This document shows positions 52,960-64,000 of a stretch of DNA of 64,000 nt, in pieces. The notes beneath the pieces were generated by a model, which saw nothing but the letters and a program-made list of their open reading frames with translations, ran no database searches and was not told where the DNA came from. The stretch is from Parus major (lineage: Eukaryota; Chordata; Aves; Passeriformes; Paridae): NCBI RefSeq assembly GCF_001522545.3, contig NC_031799.1, positions 42,941,645-43,005,644 on the forward strand. Direction: 5' to 3'. The first letter of the stretch is position 1, and every line of letters starts with the position of its first letter. The position numbers and the translations under genes were made by a program.

Positions 52960-53967
52960 ACATTGGAGTGCGTTGCCATGGCAATGCACAGTCTGCTGCA
53001 CTCTGGGTCTCCAGGAGCCAGAAATGATGGTGCTTTTGCAACATTGAGGTAAACATCTCTCTTTTCCTGTATTTAGTGCATCCACCCTCCGTAAGAGTAC
53101 CAGCTCCTTTTGGCACCAGCATCCCCTTGCCCCCTGCACAAAGGCAGGTGACTCCAGGCACAGAGATCGTGCCACTGGAGCCAGGTTCTTGTGGGTTGGA
53201 GTGGTGCCTCTGGCAGTGGTAGTGGCCCTCCCATCAGTAGAGGGTATATGGGTTTGCTACAAGGGCGAAACGGTGCTACTCGGGAGCTGCATCATTTTGG
53301 GGTCAGCCACTGGAACGCATGGTTTACATGTGTAGGGGTACGACTACAGCTCTCCTGGCTGCCGAGTGGGGAGATGAGTCCTTAGCTGCTTGTTCACAGC
53401 TCTGCTGCTGGTTTGCACTGATCACCTTGGTAAAGTCATCTCTTTTCCCCTAAGCCCCTTCTAGAGTGTGAAAGTGGTCTTGCTCTCTCTTGCACCTTGG
53501 GAAGGCACCCTGAGGACTCTGGCTAATGAGTGCAAACACTGAGAGTTGTGGAAATTTGCTGATTTGTCTCTCTGGGGCTTGCCAGTACTTTGTCATGGTT
53601 CTGTGGGTTTTCACTCGTTTCTCTGGTACTTTGAGAATCCATCAGTATTTCTCACATCCAGAAGCCTGTAGCTGGCAGGTGATTGAAGACTCTTTATACA
53701 CTGTTCTTTGTTATTGCAGGCAGTAATGAGCATGGCAGGCTGTTGCAGGCAGGGAAGTGTGGCCGCGTGAACTGAAAATGAATATCTTGCTTGATCTGCT
53801 GGCATTTGTTCCAGCATCTTTCTCTCCACCTCTCTCCCTCTCACTGTTGGTGTGTGTATGAAGGGGGAGTTGATGCTGGAGAGGGGAGTGGAGCAGAGCA
53901 GGGGAGGAGTTTCTATCAGCCACTTCTTTTTTTTTTTTTCCTTTTTTTTTTTTTCTCTCCCATCCAG

Positions 53968-53975
53968 TGACGTGA
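53968..53975 (+). promoter_or_regulatory. CRE-like site upstream of candidate first exon
   Basis: TGACGTGA differs by one base from the palindromic CREB/ATF site TGACGTCA and lies about 200 bp before the candidate start codon at 54172. The preceding 40 bp of T-rich sequence and CCATCCAG could instead serve as a splice acceptor ending at 53967, making the segment an internal exon with a 5' UTR part. Confidence 0.35.
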
Positions 53976-54171
53976 GCAATGCCTGGAACAATCAGGCTGG
54001 CTCCAAACACTGTGCCTGAAGATGCTGGAGAAAACAGCCTAGTGTGCTTTAAGCAAACACTGATTGCTTGAGCCTGGGCTCTCCAGTCATAACCTTTTCC
54101 AGTTCCTCGGCAGGGGATTGGGAAGTTTCATTAGCTTTCTTCTTTCCCATCCCATACACTCACTTTTGGAA

Positions 54172-54330
54172 ATGATTGGAGTTAACAGTGTTCAGAGCAC
54201 CAGCAAAGTCCGGGTGAGAGCCACAGGTTCGGTGAAATACTCCCGTGAAGAATCTCTCTGGCGGCAGTCCCATCGGTCAAAATCTATGAAAATCTCCAAC
54301 TCCTCTGAGTTTTCTACTAAAGAAAGCAAG
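54172..54330 (+). CDS. Candidate alternative first coding exon (53 codons)
   Basis: An open segment starts with ATG (GGAAATGA; G at -3, moderate Kozak) and ends at AGCAAG|GTAAAT, a good donor, after exactly 53 codons. It therefore splices in phase 0, the phase needed to join the PSD3 exon expected after the Sec7 exon that ends at 42524. The peptide is basic and Ser/Arg-rich (KVRVRATGSVKYSREESLW, then RQSHRSKSMKIS), unlike random translated intron. It is not part of the main PSD3 protein as I know it. Upstream are a long T-rich tract, a CRE-like TGACGTGA (53968-53975) and no other exon. By analogy with the short Sec7-less form of EFA6A, it may begin a PH/coiled-coil-only PSD3 isoform. It could also be a first exon of a nested transcript or an open frame by chance. 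Confidence 0.45.
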
Positions 54331-57300
54331 GTAAATAATTAAATATTAGCAGTGTCTGCTTGGTTAGGCATGGGGTTAGTGTTGTGAAAAGGTTATGCTT
54401 TACAGGATTTAAGATCTGGATGATCTGCAGTGATCACAGAATTGCTGTCAGGTCATGAAAAAAAATCTCTGCATTTCAGGAGAGACCTGAAGGTGAAAGA
54501 GCTCTGGTGTTATAATGATCAGGTCTTAGTTGAATGCCCTGTCACTGAGCTTGGTGCAATAGTAAACAGGAAAAACTTGCTAGTGACAGTGCTAGTTGGA
54601 GCTCTACTCTTGGGAAATGTGCCAGAGTTGGCAGCTGATGTCCTTGGGATTATCTGTTTAATGGGAATTGTTTTGTGCAGAAAAATAATTTTTACTCCAT
54701 ATCTACAGCTCTGTGGTTTAATAGGTGTTAGTGCTGGGTGAAAATACTGTCTCACTTGAATGCATGATTAAATATTGCTGTCAAATATTTTTTAGGAAGT
54801 CATTGTTTGTGCATTTATGGGAATACATTAGTGTATTTTAATGGTTGATAGTACAGGCTATTCCTAGCTGCTACAGTGACTGTGTGCAGCATCTCCTCAC
54901 CCAGCCCAGCCCAATTATTCAGTTCCTAAGCAAACAACCCTGACTCCATGCAGCATCTTTTTTTTCCCTCATCCCTCTCTCCCACACAATAACTGAGAGG
55001 CACCCAGGAACTCCTGGCAAGTGCTTTAAGAGCTGTCTCCCTCTCAGAGGTGCTCCATGTCTCCAAGTGTTGGATGAACTTTATGCAGTGAGCAAAATGT
55101 GCCTCTAATTTCCTTCTTATTGCCAGTTGATTCTGACCTTGGGATTAAAAGATAAAACCACTCGAAAAGGTGTGCTGAATCAGGGTGAAATATTTCAAAG
55201 CATCAGCCAAGCATTTAACTCGTGCATGCAAAGCAGACGCATGCATGGATCTTCCTCTAGTGTCCCTTCCCTAAATCTCCTATCTGTTTTGTGAGAAATC
55301 TACTCTGCTATGGTGAAAAGACCTTAGTGCTGCACAGTAGTTCCTAGCAGATCACTCTCTGCTAGCTTACAGGTTGTATGGCATTTCAGAGCCTGATCTG
55401 TGTAACTTGAATCATAGGGTACTGCAACCAGAAATAAATATAAGTATTTTTTTCAGTATGATTTAACAAGGCTCTGTTTTCAGCACCTTAAAAACTATAT
55501 CTAAGAAAGAGTGTATTGCTGAGTTGGGGCAGGGAAATAGCATGGCCATCATTTTCAGGCTGTTGCTGATGCAGTATGTGCTTCTCCAACAAATACCAAA
55601 GTAAAGACTGCATCTTGCAGGTGCTCTGGGACCCTGTTCTCTTTCACCCTAAGCATGGAAATAATTGTGCGGTACTTGGTGGGAGGATTTATGCATGAAA
55701 ATTCTCCTGCATATGGTAAAAGCTCAAGTCTTTTGACACTGGATGAATTACTTAATCTCCACATCTTCCCTCTTCCCAGGCTTTGTGTCCACTGTGTATG
55801 CACGGTGTAGCGTTCTCAGGGCAGCGACTTTCTCCCAGGGATGGTGTCTGACACAGTTAACTACTGCAGTAATGAAAGCTCTGTGTTCATTCCTCTGTGG
55901 AATTCACATTTCTTCCTTCTAAGTGCTGTAGGTTGTTATTTGAAAGATATCCAGTTATTTTCCTGCATATCTCAATAAGATGGAAAGAACACTGCAGCTT
56001 CAGTTTGTTATGTTCCTTTTTTCAAACAGAGGTTTTTGTGTCTGTAGGGCATCTAAGATGTGTGAAAGCTGTGTTATGGAGGGCTGAGAAGATCCCTGCA
56101 TTCCCTTCAGTGGTGCATGCCTGGCTGATGACAAGTGGCTCTGCAAGTGATTGATCTTGTGATTTTGGACAGTCCTGTTCTTTACACCTCTCTGTTTCCC
56201 CTTCTGATCTTTGTCTGCCCATTTATTTTGCCCATTTATTTTCCAGACATACTTTAGAGAACTGATTTATAATTGAACTTTGGCTCTTCAATACTGTTGT
56301 GTTGGTGGAAGAACCTGGAGGTTGTTAATCTGTAGTGTAGCAAAGGAGCTCTTTCTGTTAGTGTAAGTGTGCATATGTGTTCGTGCATCACTTCTCAGGA
56401 AATGTCTTCAATTCTAGGTTGGGCTTTTCTGGACACATATGCCACGTAGATCTCCTCAGTCTTAAGTAAGGTTTGGTTTGTAGACTTGTCCTCTGCATAT
56501 CTCTGTGGGTGTGTCTCCCTCTTTGTGTCTGGACTGCCTTGTATTTTATCTGCTCCCCATAGAAAGTGATTGCAATGCTCAAGACCTGTTTCTGTGACTG
56601 CTTCAGTTGACTTTGGGCAGGAGATTTAAATCATTTGTGCCTCAGAAACATACTCCGCTTTTACTTTTCACTTATGTGACTCAGCCTATTTTGGTAAGCT
56701 AGAGAGTATTGTGTGTCCCCATGCTTTAGTTGTATGAACAAAGCACCAACATGGTGCCTGCAGATGAGGTTTGCCTACTGCCAGTGTCTGAGAAGCCAAG
56801 AAGCCCAAGTGCCTTTCATCTCTTTGACACACATCAGGTAGTGCCTCTGTGTGGAGTGGCTTCACTCGGGGGGTGCATCCTGAGTGTGTATTAGAGGCAG
56901 GCACCACAGCTTTAGACCAGCAGGAGAACCTGTGAAAAGGATACTGTGAATTCTGTACCATTGTTCTCTGGAGGGCAGGCTCAAGTCCAGACTGCATGCA
57001 AGGTGAGTCAAAGGATCTTAGGATCATCCGTGTGACCCAGCATTGTCAGTAGACTCTTTTTCTGACAGACTTCTTTTCTGCAGCCAGGGACTGAATTGCC
57101 AAGTATTTGCACCTGTCCTGCCTGCAAATGCACAGGGCCAGTAAAACAGGTTGAAATAGGCTGTGTAGGTGCTCCACTATCAAGAAGTACTTCTCTAGCC
57201 TTTACTCTATTTTTCTGTAATAATTCAGTATGCTGCCTTTATAATAACACTGATGAAACACTTCAGCAAGTACAGAAAAAAATCTTTTCAAACAAGTGTG

Positions 57301-60300
57301 TATCAAGGCAGAGGACACATTTCTTGTGTGGCATTAATTTCTTGGCTCTCAGGAGCCACAGCTAACCATCCTTTTCTCTTTTATGATGCTGTATCTGGCA
57401 CAATCTTTCTTTCCTTTTTTTTCTTTCTCCCCCTCCCCCTCCTTCCCCATACAAACCAGATTTTTAACAGAGGAGTTTCTCTTCGAAATGTTCTCCTCCT
57501 GTTGGTGACGCACTTGAAATTCCCTGGGTGAAATGATCTCCTTTCCTTCCCCCTAAAACATTCCTATCAACCCTATCTCCTCCTACACCAAAACAACATT
57601 CATCGGTTCCATATGCTGCTGAACAGCTCTGTGCTGTTCTATGAATAATGTATGCTGGCTTATTAGAAGAACGTTTGTTGTACAAACCAGTGGAATTTAA
57701 AATTGAGAGCAATATCAGCAGACATGCAATGCCATGCACTAATGCACAAGCTTCTTGGGGTACTGTTCTGGCATCCTTGCTGCATCCCCATCAGAGAGGG
57801 GGAGAATGCATGAGAAATCAAATGTGTGTGGGCTTTGAATCTGGCAGTGAGCTACAGGCACTCGGTGATCAGAACCCTTATCCTCCCCTTGCCAGGTGTT
57901 ATAGATCTGTGCATGAGGACAGGAGAAAATGTCAAAATCTGGGTTTTGAGGGAGGGTGGAAAATAGCAGGTGGTGGAGTAATATACATCTATATTCTGAG
58001 TGAGGGCCAGCCTTCAGGTAGTCACCTAAACAGCAGGCTATGAGTGGTATATAGCAACATGTTGCTCTCCATCCAAACCTGGCAGAAGGCAGTGATACAG
58101 AGCTACGCCCTGGTCCAAAGGATGAGCACACCAACACCTATTGGGACTCCATGCAGACGCCTGTGTTGTCTAGTATCTGTTACCCCTGTAATCTGTTTTA
58201 TTTTTGTAGACTTCTGCTACTTCAGTTGTTTTTTCTCCCTCCAGTAAAGCACATATGGCAGGAGTTGGAGCTGATGCCTGTCTGACTGCTCACCTCCAAA
58301 GGGCAAAGCCTATGGACAGGTGCAGAGTGACTGGGGAAGGTGTTGTGACTGAAAAGACTGAGCATGTCTTTGCCCAGAGGTGTATATGGGGCTTCCTTGT
58401 TGCTTGGAGTCAACCATGCCATCCATTATCAGCTGAAGGTGAAGAAGTGTATCCAGGCAGGGCTGCTTTTGGCAGTGGCAGCAGGGAAGTGTGACAAGGG
58501 CCTGGCACCACACGTGCATCCCTGGCCTGGGGTCATCAAAAGCCACCTAGGCTATCCTCTGCAAGGGTCAGATGATCATTCCTCCAACAATGACTCCAAA
58601 AATCAAGGGGGAACTGGTTGCAAGCAAAGACCACAGGGACAAGAACTGGAAAAGACAGTCTGGGTCATCTGTGCTGTCTCTATGACCTTAATTTTGGTTT
58701 TGCCTGTTTACCAGCTCACAGGAGGTGTTTCTGGCTCCTTTTCTATGCGTGGAACAGGTGTAAAAATTGTGTGGTGTATTCCTTTCCCGCTTGGCAGGCT
58801 TTTCTGTATGGGCTAGTGCAAACAGAAAGTCAGTAGCTTGCTTCAAGAGCCAGCCCTATGTTGCTGTTCGAGAGGAGGAATTGTACAGCGCTTTGGGATC
58901 TCTTCAAGTACCTTGCACCCTGCTGGCCGGGCTTTGGAGGCTTTGTGCCTCCTTGTAACTTAGATGATTTACTACTCTCAGTATCTGGGTAATTTGCTAT
59001 GTCTTTGTCCCTGTGTACACACCTGGTTGTGCCTTTCTTTTGTGCACTGCTGCTGCATGCAGAGGCTGACTCACAGCATAACCGGCAGGCAGCAGGTGAC
59101 AAGAGCAGCCTGTTTAAGTGGGTCCAGTGGTTCCTGCATGCGACAAGATTTTGAGGAAGGTGAGGCTGGTGAATGACCTTTCTTCCCTTGGTAGCTTTGT
59201 AAAATGAACAGGAGTTTTCAGAAGCATTCTCTCCATAGTTTGGTTTTTCTTTCCAGTTGCAATAAAAGTACCAACTAGTGAGAGCTTGTGAAAATCTGGG
59301 GTTTTTGTGGACCTGCTTGATTACCAAAGGGGAAATGGGGGTGGAATGATGCAGTTTTTTAAAGTTACAGCCTTCCACTTAAAAAGTGAAGTGTTTCTTG
59401 GCTAGTTTATGAACAAATACAAACAAATCCCACAAACACATAACAAATCTCACTTTTTTTTTACATTGCAGTCTTCTAAGGGTCAAATTTGAGCTGTAGA
59501 AAACAGCATTGGAGTTAAAACAAGGAAGGTGCCTAGGATTTTGCCTACTGTTCTGCTTTATGCAGCAGTCAATTTATTTTATTCTGACTTCAGAATTGCA
59601 CTTGTTTCTCCAAGGAGCTTGAAACTGTGTGGAGCCTGAGGTGTGGTGGACCTAGAGATAGCACTTTTCAGGAAGGGGAAGGCTGTAAGCTGTAAGGAAT
59701 GTGTGTTCTGGGCAGGTGGGATAAAAAGTCAAAGCATTGAAGTCAGACACTGCTGAGTAGCTGGTATCTGGTGGTTTGGATCCTGTCTAGAGCAGCCTTG
59801 GGTGACAAAAGAGATAGGAAGTCTTCCCCCTTTCTGACTGGTATCAGTCCAGCTCGGAAGATGACACCTATGCAATACTCATTCTGTCATTCACTGCTGC
59901 GGTTCAACTTCCTGTTTTCCGGGTTACGTAGCAAATTTGCCGGACACTTCCCAGGCTAGCAGGTAGGAAGTGGTGATTGTTGTCAATCTGTAAGACTGCT
60001 TTAAATGAGAGCTTTTCTTTTCTTTTCTCTCTTTAAATTTTCCAGAGAGAAAACATGAGTTAATAAAACCTGTCCTTGCAGCTAGCTAAGAACAATGAGA
60101 ATCATGACCACGCCATAACCTCTGATGAGCTTTGTTGCAATTTAGTGAAGCATTTAAGTGCTTGTCTCCACGTTTGTTTGATTTAGTCATACTCTGGAGA
60201 AATGTCTATTGTATTGATCTGCTGTGTCAGTCATGGGGAATAGCCATGGAATAAAAAAGAGAGCAGGTGCTGTGCTGTACACGTATGCTTTTGATTGCAA

Positions 60301-62719
60301 AACATGTCAGGAGGAAATTTTGAAACATCAGACATGAAACATCTCTGAAAGGCTAGTGAGTCCAGCAGCAAGTGCACAGCCTTTCAGCAGTCTCTGCCAG
60401 AGAGGTAGGTTGGGGGACAGGCATGAGAATTCACATATTTGCATCTCTAAAGAGGTCTGCTTGCTGAGGTCTCAGTGAACGTGTCTGGTAGACACACAAA
60501 GCATGTCTTGTATACAGCTGCCCAGGTTGTGCATAGTCTCTACAGTTTTCTTTCTGTTTTGTAAATACCAGCAACTTTTTGACAGGCTCTGTTTGATGGT
60601 CTGTGGGGGACACCATGTCCTTGGTCCAATGTGTGCTGTATGACTCTGGGTTGATGTTACTCTCTAAAGAAGGAAGACGATGTCTGGCTCATTGGTAAAG
60701 GTTGGGATAAACATAGCTCTCTTTCCAAAAGGCAAAAGCCTGGGACATTTATTATTCCTGCACCAATCTGGACTGCTGCTTTTGTGTGTTCTGCTCTTTG
60801 ACTGCAGTGATCCCTAGAGACATGCTTAGCAGTGAAATCTCATAAAAACCTGCACAGGGCAGGTGTTAATTTTCAGAGGTTTTGACCCAATCTTGTAGGC
60901 ATTTGGACCAGAGAGCAACAAATGTGTTTCCTCAAGGCAGATTTTTGCTGTTTCTAAAACTCATTCAACTAGATGAAGAAAAAAAATACTACTGAAAAAC
61001 TGGGGAGGTAACTGGGGGAAGTATGCAGCCTCTTCACTTTGTATTTGAAAGTAATTTTATGGCTCAAAATGTAAGAGAATAATTTAGTAGGAAGACAAGA
61101 ACAAGTCAAAGAATAAGACAGAGGCTTTGGCCAAATCATGTAAGAAATGTTCAGTGACTGTAGGAACCATATCAGCATTCGTTTGTGTACAAAAATTGTT
61201 GTAGTCTAATTCTGCTGAACTGGCAGAAGAAATATTAACTCTTTATTTTGCTTTCTTTATGCAAAGTGGTCTTAAAATCTCTTGATAGCTTTTACCTGAA
61301 AATTAAACAAGTGCCTACAAATTGCCAGAAATGCCCATCCATTCACCTTTGCCTGTTTGCCTTTGGTTCAGAGCTCCTTATACAACTTCAGAGAAGACAG
61401 GCTCTGTAGAAGTGGTGAAAACTCCAGGCTTGGAAATACTTCATCGTATTTTTTTGAAAGGCACAGTGCAGTTCAGTTAGTGCTGAGGACCTCTCTTTGC
61501 TAGCTCAGTGTCAATAGGATGAGGCATGATTATTCCTGGTGTTCATAACTGTTGTAGTGCTGTGAGAAACCTACTTTCTTGGAACACTGTGACCAAGAGT
61601 TGCTGCCTGTGTAGCATCAGCATGAGGTGAATTATGCCATAATGTTTGACCTGCTTGTTTATGGTTCAGTTAAACCAAATTTCCACAGAGCTGAATATTA
61701 AGGATCTTCAAATAAGACTTCCAGTTTCAGAAAGGAGCCAGTGGATAGATAACAGGATGAAGAGTGGGATACACTCATGGTATGGCTCATGCGAATTCAG
61801 CTGTGGCATATGCACAAGACTAATTTCAACTCTGCAGCTTCCAAATTATTTTTGGTTTGGGTCAGCATTAAGGCTATCTAAATGTTACTTTTCTGTTGAG
61901 CATTATGTCATAGCTATTATAGTATGTGATTTTCAGGCTTGTTCATACTTGATGTGCTACTTTTTGCTTATCATGTGCATCAACAGTTCTTCTACACGTT
62001 AACATATTTTGAGGCTGTGTAGGAGTTATGTGCCAGAGGGAGTAAATCTAGCTATGTATATAAGGTGAATTACAAGTGCGGATTATATGTGTGAGAATCA
62101 GGGACATTCCATATCAAAGTACTTCATTTAAGTGACCTATTTGAAGAACTCCATTAGTTTGTAGTAATACTAGGTATTAAGCATTGTGCACATCAGATCC
62201 TGGGGGAGCTGAAATAAGACATACTTATCCAACTGATATATGTACTTTCTCTCAAAAAAAACCAAACCAAAACATCCTAGCTGTCTGATACTCACCCAGT
62301 CTTAAGTCAGGTATCAGACCCTTTTCTTTGCAGGCTTGTATCAAAAACAGAACTGTTACCTTTGGTGTCAAACCTACTGGGCACCTTTCCTATGAACTGA
62401 AAGAGGAACGGTGTTAGTGGACAGCAGTCCAGTATAGTGATCTTAAAGCACAGAACTTGCTTAACATTAGTTTTCTGTTTTGTACTTAGAAACTGAATAT
62501 GTTTATGTTTAGATGTGTGACTGGGAAAGCATACAGGTGTCTGTGAGGCTCAGGGTCTTTGGAGAGCTATTCTGGCAAATTTTCACAGATTAGCCTGTAT
62601 GGTGAAATCTTTGAAGTCATTGACAGAAGGTCTTATTGAGTGTCAGGAATTAGGGTGAACCTTGAATTTCAAGGCCATTGTCCTGTAGCTCTTGCAAACT
62701 GTAAGTAAAGTTCAGGTTC

Positions 62720-64000
62720 ATGATCACCTGAGGAGCTAGAATGTACCTAAGTCTATTAGAACCAGTGAGATGTATCCCAGACTTCTGAGGGAATTGGTTG
62801 ATACAATTGTCAAGCCACTGTCCATGGTATTTGTAAAGCCACCCTAGTCATGAATTCACCATTGTATTGGTGAAGTCCCAGGTGACTGGGTGAGGGAAAA
62901 CATGCTACACATCTTTTAAAGGGGTAGAAAGGAGAACCCTGGCAACCAGAGACTTCCCAGCCTCACCACGTGCCAGCGAACATCATAGTGCACATCCTCC
63001 TAGAAGCTGTGTTCAGGCATTTGGAGAGCAGGGAGGTGATTCAAGACAGCCAGCACAGCTTCACCAAGGACAAGTCCTGACCAACCCAGTGGCCTTGAAT
63101 GACAGAGTGACCTTGTTAGTGGACAAGGGAAGGGTTGAGATGTCATTAATCTGAACTTCTGTAAGCATTTGTCAGAGTTCCTCACAACATGCCTGTCTCT
63201 AAATTGCAGAGATGGATTTTATGCATGGACTGTTAGATGGTTAAGAAAGTGGCTGTATGGTCACATTCAGAAGGTAGTGAGTGGTCAATGGCTCAATGTC
63301 CTGATAGACATCAGTGACAAATGGTGTCCCTCAGGGGTTCAGTACAGTGCTATTTAATGTCTTCATTAAAGACATGGATTAAAGGATCCGATGCACCTTT
63401 AGCAAATCTGCAGATGACACCCAGCTGAAGGATGGGCTGGCATCTAGAGTGACCTGGACAAGATAGAAAACTGGTGCATGGGAATCTCAAGAGGTTTTAC
63501 AAGACCAAGTTTCAAGGTGCTGCACCTGGGTCAGAGCAACCTTTGATATCAGCACAGACTGGGGATGAACAGATTGAGAACATCCCTGCCCAGAAGGCCT
63601 TGAGGATGCTGGTGGATGAGAGGCTGGACATGATCTGAGAGCCCAGAAAGCTGATTGTATCCTGGCCTGCATCCAAAGCAGCATGGGCAGCAGTGGCGGG
63701 AGAGGATTCTGCCCCTCTGCTCTGCTTTGGTGAGACCCCACCTGGAACCCTGCATCCAGCTCTGAGGTCCCAGCACAGGAAGGACACAGACCTGCTGGAG
63801 TGAGTCCAGAACAGGGGTACCAAGGTGATTAGGTGAATAGACCACATTTCCTATTAAGTCAGGTTGAGAGAATTGGGATTGTTCAGCCTGGAAAAGAGAA
63901 AGTTTAAGAATGACCTAATTGCAGCCTTTCAGTCCCTGAAGGCAGCCTACAAGTAGTTTTTACAAGTGCATGTAAGGAAAGGACAAGGGGAAATGGCTTC
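62720..64000 (+). mobile_element. CR1 LINE ORF2 fragment, cut by window end
   Basis: CR1-type ORF2 sequence begins near 62720 and runs in the standard order: pre-RT linker, RT blocks (SQHSF-like near 63050, a PQGSVLSP-like region near 63325-63350), and a SADDTQLK-like catalytic box near 63401-63426 in which both aspartates remain. The post-RT region follows up to the window edge, with the usual lead into the CR1 3' end. Many frame shifts and stops make it inactive. It is more complete around the active site than the copy at 29910. Same strand as PSD3. Confidence 0.9.

Noticed and set aside
52882..53027. Frames with Arg-Glu or Ser-Leu repeats
   Set aside because: They are translations of the CT microsatellite.

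Overview
This window is vertebrate nuclear DNA, almost certainly from a songbird or other passerine. It holds seven consecutive protein-coding exons on the + strand with canonical AG/GT splice sites and matching phases, separated by introns of 101 bp to more than 21 kb. The repeats are avian: three CR1 LINE copies, an endogenous-retrovirus pol fossil, a solo LTR and one tRNA-Ile-derived SINE with a CR1-like tail. That SINE type (TguSINE1) is known from passerines. No bacterial-style genes, operons or CRISPR arrays are present, and nearly all open reading frames outside the named exons look like chance.

The gene is PSD3 (EFA6D/EFA6R), a guanine-nucleotide exchange factor that activates the small GTPase ARF6 at the plasma membrane and endosomes. 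The coding exons are 12087-13155, 14599-14979, 27904-28110, 28212-28292, 35539-35651, 38334-38392 and 42435-42524. They join without a frame break into 2000 nt (2 nt completing an upstream codon, then 666 full codons). The first two encode the long, probably disordered N-terminal region. The third leads into the Sec7 domain, which runs through exons four to seven and carries the glutamic-finger residue (codon 35570-35572). The true first exon lies before the window. The end of Sec7, the PH domain and the C-terminal coiled coil lie after it.

Two places look like internal promoters. A CpG island at about 16690-17500 sits between the N-terminal exons and the Sec7 exons. The exon downstream of it contains an in-frame ATG (27947) in a near-ideal Kozak context, so a shorter Sec7-containing isoform is likely. 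At 54172-54330 an open 53-codon segment begins with ATG and ends at a consensus donor in phase 0, the same phase in which the last Sec7 exon of the window ends. It could be an alternative first exon for a Sec7-less product.

Layout: 1-12086 intron; 12087-14979 two N-terminal exons; 14980-27903 intron with CpG island, SINE and poly-A tract; 27904-28292 two exons around a 101-bp intron; 28293-35538 intron with a CR1 and a retroviral pol fossil; 35539-42524 the remaining Sec7 exons, whose introns hold a CR1 3' end and a solo LTR with a perfect 6-bp target duplication; 42525-64000 intron with the candidate alternative first exon and another CR1 running off the end. I found no convincing new multi-gene system. 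The most interesting leads are alternative promoters and exons, fused acceptor-donor (recursive-splice-like) sites, and several long perfect hairpins.
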